Below, piece by piece: positions 59,641-64,000 of a stretch of 64,000 bases of DNA. Origin of the DNA: Lunularia cruciata (lineage: Eukaryota; Streptophyta; Marchantiopsida; Lunulariales; Lunulariaceae). The stretch's first letter is position 1. Each line of letters starts with the position of its first letter. The notes below the pieces were generated by a model. The model did no database searches, was not told the DNA's origin, and saw nothing but the letters and a program-made list of their open reading frames with translations. The stretch covers positions 39,375,001 through 39,439,000 of the forward strand of contig OX419758.1 in the NCBI GenBank assembly GCA_948567375.1, in the 5' to 3' direction. The translations under genes and the position numbers were made by a program.

Positions 59641-61559
59641 TGTGAAATCTTTACCAAACCAAACTCAAAAAGGTCTCTACTTTGGCTCTAAATCAATGCT
59701 CTCTCCATATCGCTATATTTGTAAGGATGTCAAAAAATTGATGTATCACTAGTAAGCTCAATCTGAATACCAAGTCCTTTTAGAGCACCCAAATCCTTCA
59801 TACTTAAGGCAAAAAAAACTCATGTAGCTCCTCAAGAACCTCCAAACTCTTAGTCTTTCTCCTCCTATAAGCTTGGGTCCAAGATTTGGCTCCCAAGTAT
59901 CCTCTATAACTAATGTAGGAGTGGAAGACGTACTGATTGACTGCTACACTAGGCCCTTGGGAGCAGTAGTGTCATGGGAGCAGTAGTGTCATGCCTCCAA
60001 CCACTAGAGTTTCCAACCTTAGTGTGGAAAATTCCCTCCAATTTGGCTGCAAGCTCCATACATCCTCTAGCTGCATCCTAAGTAGACTAAGGGTGTAACC
60101 CAAATAGATCATGCTCACCTAAATGGACCCCAAGTAGACCACTTTCACTAGTAGCCACTAGTTCTATTCCAAGAATTCCCTACCCACTTGGTCCATTGCC
60201 CCTAGCATGTGCATGAATCATCTCGATAGGCATAAAGCTCACAAGTGTCCAATCAGTAATGCCTATCAAGCGCATCCTACGCTGCTGTACCAAGCTAAGG
60301 CTCCAATCCAAGTCAAACAATTCATAGTTATAGCCATAGCCAAACCTAAAACTTAATGCCTAGATGCCTTTGACACTATTGTAATATCAGTAATACCAAT
60401 ACAGAACCCATTGCCTACTCTTTCTCATCGGTGTTGAGCTCCACCAATTGCTATAACTATGAGTCCCAAACAAGTCCAAGGCCTCCTTCTTGAAAAGCAT
60501 GGGAGCTTGGAAAACTCATAAGTATGGGTAAAGCGGCTCTGGTCTATCCAACAAGGTTCACCATTGCCATAGATGATCTATCAGCCACTACCACCATCTG
60601 AGATTAGCGCCCAACATCCAAACTATCATCAGAGTAAGGTAGTCTAGTTGTTGAATACTATCATAAGTACGCTAAAGAACCTCTTTGGTAAATGGGTCAT
60701 CCGCCAAAGACGAAGATGATGGGCTTGTGATGTCACTCTAGCTCTATCTAATAACATGGTAGGTCCCATCCAAGAATGGACCTAATGTGTACTTGCTACC
60801 ACCCAAGTACAAGAATCACCCATCAAAGGGATGTTCTCCAAAATGTAGGTTAGAGAAACATATGATGAACTTGGAGATGTTGTAGTATATGTAACATCCC
60901 CCAAAACACACCAAAATGAGGATCTTGGAGACCTTGACCTTTGCCAACATGGGTTTGTCCATACCATAGCTCATTTGGTGATCTAGAAATCACCAAATGA
61001 ACGGGACCATGTCTATCCAAATCCTATGCCACCAACAATAAAATGTTGATTGGTAGGGTCTTGTGGTAACCCTTAACTGTTGACATTGGTAATAACTCAA
61101 GATACCAATAGGCCAAGTATGGCACATGATGTAAAGAGAATTTCCTAGTAGTTTAATCTCTTTCCACATACAAGTACTTATATAATCATATACCTACCTA
61201 TAATACCGTAGCTAGTCCAATGATAATCCCACCAAACAACTCCAATAGACATACTCCCTCTATTGGATACTACCAAGAAATGAGTGTGGTATCCAAAGGT
61301 GATAATGTGATAGACTCAAGAGGCTCATCTCACATTGGTCTCTTGGTAGTACAAAGGCTCCACTCCAAACCTATTGCACCAACTAATTTGCATGCTACTA
61401 CAATGCCTCCTCAAAACTCCATAATGAAACATATAGGGTGGATGGAACAATCTCACTCGTATTGAAAATTCACGTGATCTCTTTTAGTACTGGAGTATGC
61501 TCTACATAGGCATTCCCATCCAATAAATCACTAGGCCAAGTAATGGAACCACTAAAAGC

Positions 61560-62020
61560 TGAAATTGATGCCATGATCTCTAATTGTATTGAGCCAAGAC
61601 TACCACTTCTAAAGTGTATTGGTAGGTGACATACCCGTCCCTCACTTGATTGTCAGCTTTGTCTATAAGAGGTTGTCTCCTCCCAATAGTCAATTCTAAA
61701 ACCCATGGGTATAACACTGATCCACCAACTAGCAGATCATATGACTTTGCTACTATCACAATAGCTTGAGCACTCACCATAGAGCTATTAGTCAAATAAC
61801 CAAGCTGAATTTGGACAATGAGGTCTCCACATGTGATGTATTGTGTAGAACTACCCCATAGAGATGTTTGGATCTAAAATGGACACCTCTCAACATTGGT
61901 ATTTTGTAATTCTAGACCAACAATTGCAATCTTCCCCAACATAAGGGACTACATACTAGAGTCTAATAAGACCGTCTATGGTGTATAGACCTTCCATGAA
62001 GGTCCCACCAAATGGAAAAT
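61560..62020 (-). pseudogene. gypsy aspartic protease region remnant
   Basis: Readable as QPLMLGKIAIVGLELQ upstream and, in an open frame at 61795-61580, SYDLLVGGSVLYPWVLELTI, which matches the order of blocks around and after the retropepsin of this lineage. The catalytic Asp lies in a poorly preserved stretch near 61960. Confidence 0.6.
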
Positions 62021-62779
62021 CCTCCTTTGGTTATCCAATAAATCAACTCCAAGTGTGAACCATGCTTGCTCAAAGGTAGATCTAGTTGGTAACTCCACCA
62101 ATCTAGTTGTTATTGTCTACCATAAACCATTGGTTGTTGAGCAAATCCCATGCTCCTCAACCAAGTTAGCTCCACTATCAACCACCTTTGCTCTAGAAGC
62201 AAGAACCACATCATCCCTACTCTCACAAAGTGTAGCAGCCTATTGGAACACTAGAGTTGGGTCAACTCCCAATATAAACATATCACTGGCTAGGAACAAA
62301 AGGAACACATAATTAATTGATCCGCTCTCAACATTGGGCTAGACTCAATCTATGTAGTAGTAGATGGCTAACTAGTAGGTAGTCTATCATGCACCCCATC
62401 ACCACCTACCACACCTACACTAGGATGTCTAAGAGCCATGGATATTATCTGTAATGCCTCAAAGAGTGAAAGATTGGGGAAGTCTGACCTCTCTACCAAC
62501 CTCTCTTCTCTTTGGGTCCAACTCCATTGATGCTCTTCTAGGCTCTAGAGCACGTATTGCACTCCTATTCATTGCAGGTATATGCATTTACTTGTGTTAC
62601 TTTGTACATAAAGTCTGAGATATCTCTATCACCACCATAAGCGGTGGAGCCTCAACACCTGAATCTGATCTCCCCTGAGCTATGGCTATGCTAGCCAATC
62701 TTGGCTCCAATTGCTCAATCCAAATAACCATTGTTATATTAGAATCAAGGGAAAGTATTGCACCTCTACTAAGTGTGGA

Positions 62780-64000
62780 TCCCTTACCATTGCCTCTACC
62801 ACCTCGTCCTCCATGATGACTTGGAACTCCTCTACCTATTGCCATAACAACCCTACTATTCCATAACTCTGAGTAAAGGTCAAAGCATCGATCACTAGTG
62901 GGACCAAATCTATGGCAATGGTCATATTGTCTCTATGATGCACCAGAGGTATCATCTCCATTGCTTTGAGTGCATTCTCTCTTGTGGTGGGGTCCACCAC
63001 AAGTCCAACAAGCAACACCACCACGCATTGGCTACTATTGACCTAAAAATGAAGGTAAGGGTCTAACTACACTAGGCCTTCCACTTGCTCTGTAAGATCT
63101 AGGATGTCCACTTTGTCCTTGGAAGCAAACATGGCATGGTGCACTCTACTTCACTCTAGAAGAAGTAACAATTGTGGATGAGATCTCCCTACCAAATCAA
63201 GATATCACCACTTTCTCTTGTATTATATTGAGCTCAATGCACTCAACCAAACTAAAGACCATTGCCAAAGTAGGTGAAGTAGCATGTAACAACATAGCAT
63301 CATGTGCTCTACGTTGCAACTCCTTGTCCAAGATCCCATGCCAAAATTGGACTGCCATGGCCTCAATAACTCATTGTGTGAGTGAAATTGATCAATTGTC
63401 TCATACGAGTGTGTGCCTTGTGTAGGCTCCCTCCAGCCTTGCATTAGAACTCTTGCAATTTCTTAGCTTGTCAATCCACACTCCTTGGTAGTTTTGCCTC
63501 AAGGATTGGAAGAACTCCACCACGAGGTTAAACCCCAATACTACACCACCTCCTATAGTGATACCTCCACTCGTAGTAGCACTACCTCCACTAGATCCAC
63601 CAATGCTACTAGAGCTAGAACTCGTGGGTACTATTGTTCTACCCTAGAAATCGAGCTTGAAGTGATAGAGATGTAGTTTGGAGACCAATATTGTCTCCAT
63701 AGACCGATCTCGTCCAAGTGAGCTCTCTTAAACTCATGATAGTCATCCATCGATGGACCTTCCAAGTGTTGAAACATGCCATGAAGGGTGTGAACAAAGT
63801 TGGGTTCCACATTTGCTACAAATCACACCAACTATCAAACTCTTGGATGAAGTCATCCAACTCAATGGTACCTATTGTACCAAAGTAGTGCCACAATAAT
63901 AATACAGACACAACAAGTGCACTCTCAATTGAATCAAATCTTGAGATACATGCTAACATGCACTTTCCATGCCATGAAGGGTGTGAACAAAGTTGGGTTC
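62780..64000 (-). pseudogene. gypsy gag remnant with two zinc knuckles
   Basis: The first knuckle reads CWTCGGPHHKREC (about 62980). The second, about 40 codons later, reads YDHCHRFGPTSDRC: it has lost its first Cys and has Pro in place of the expected His, so it could not bind zinc. A Gly/Arg-rich tail (VPSHHGGRGGRGNG) follows. Upstream gag (about 63100-64000) is readable in pieces and continues beyond the window edge. Confidence 0.75.
63775..64000. repeat. 33-bp direct repeat within gag, second copy at the window edge
   Basis: The 33-bp block at 63775-63807 containing GAAGGGTGTGAACAAAGTTG recurs exactly at 63968-64000, 193 bp later, and is cut by the window end. It suggests a tandem duplication inside gag whose extent cannot be seen here. 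Confidence 0.75.

Larger units (their letters stand above)
56661..64000 (-). pseudogene. degenerate Ty3/gypsy retrotransposon, gag-pol, 5' end off the window
   Basis: Minus-strand coding remnants in the order gag, protease, RT, RNase H, integrase, extra C-terminal module, LTR. Many in-frame stops and frameshifts; several stops sit where a Gln or Arg codon would be expected and are consistent with C-to-T change. CpG is strongly depleted. The domain order (integrase after RNase H) identifies Ty3/gypsy rather than copia. Not functional. The individual parts are listed separately. Confidence 0.9.

Overview
The window is plant nuclear DNA, most likely from a bryophyte (probably a moss). The evidence is two intact plant-type genes (a UDP-glucuronate 4-epimerase and a group IIe WRKY factor with spliceosomal introns), large AT-rich spaces, and decayed retroelements of plant type. 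The moss assignment is inference from gene and retroelement style. No rRNA, tRNA, CRISPR array or bacterial-style operon was found.

Layout. 1-6.3 kb: AT-rich intergenic DNA with short repeats, two hairpins and one copy of a ~100-bp dispersed element. 6.3-10.8 kb: GA/CT-rich leader region, then the single-exon GAE gene (9470-10795, +). 10.8-14.2 kb: intergenic with an 82-bp tandem duplication. 14.2-17.35 kb (+): stop-riddled non-LTR retrotransposon with readable reverse transcriptase and C-terminal nuclease-like parts; the short element follows directly at its 3' end. 17.4-26.7 kb: tandem repeats, three more complete or partial short-element insertions (two with clear target-site duplications) and three unrecognised ORFs. 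27.9-32.1 kb (+): remnant of a large retroelement whose LTR-like segment (about 30315-30855) is homologous to the LTR at 56 kb. It carries unusual coding remnants: Cys/Asp-rich, an unknown conserved-looking block, and a long coiled coil. 32.1-42.2 kb: AT-rich, then GC-rich DNA without a recognised gene. 42181-44157 (-): WRKY gene, three coding exons. 45-56 kb: intergenic, with a convincing signal-peptide first exon at 50779-50870 (-) and several open segments below it. 56.0 kb to the right edge (-): degenerate Ty3/gypsy element (gag knuckles, protease, RT, RNase H, integrase, terminal Cys-rich module), 5' end outside the window.

How it fits together. GAE makes UDP-galacturonate for pectin in the Golgi; the WRKY protein is a nuclear regulator. 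They are about 31 kb apart and have no evident functional link. The rest is a record of retroelement activity. The non-LTR element ends in a hairpin that contains its stop codon. Short copies elsewhere share that hairpin and the same pyrimidine-rich 3' end, and two or three are flanked by 12-22 bp direct repeats. This suggests that the element's tail, or a SINE-like parasite using it, was retroposed repeatedly. The retroelement blocks are visibly poor in CpG, and several stops look like C-to-T changes, as expected for old methylated copies.
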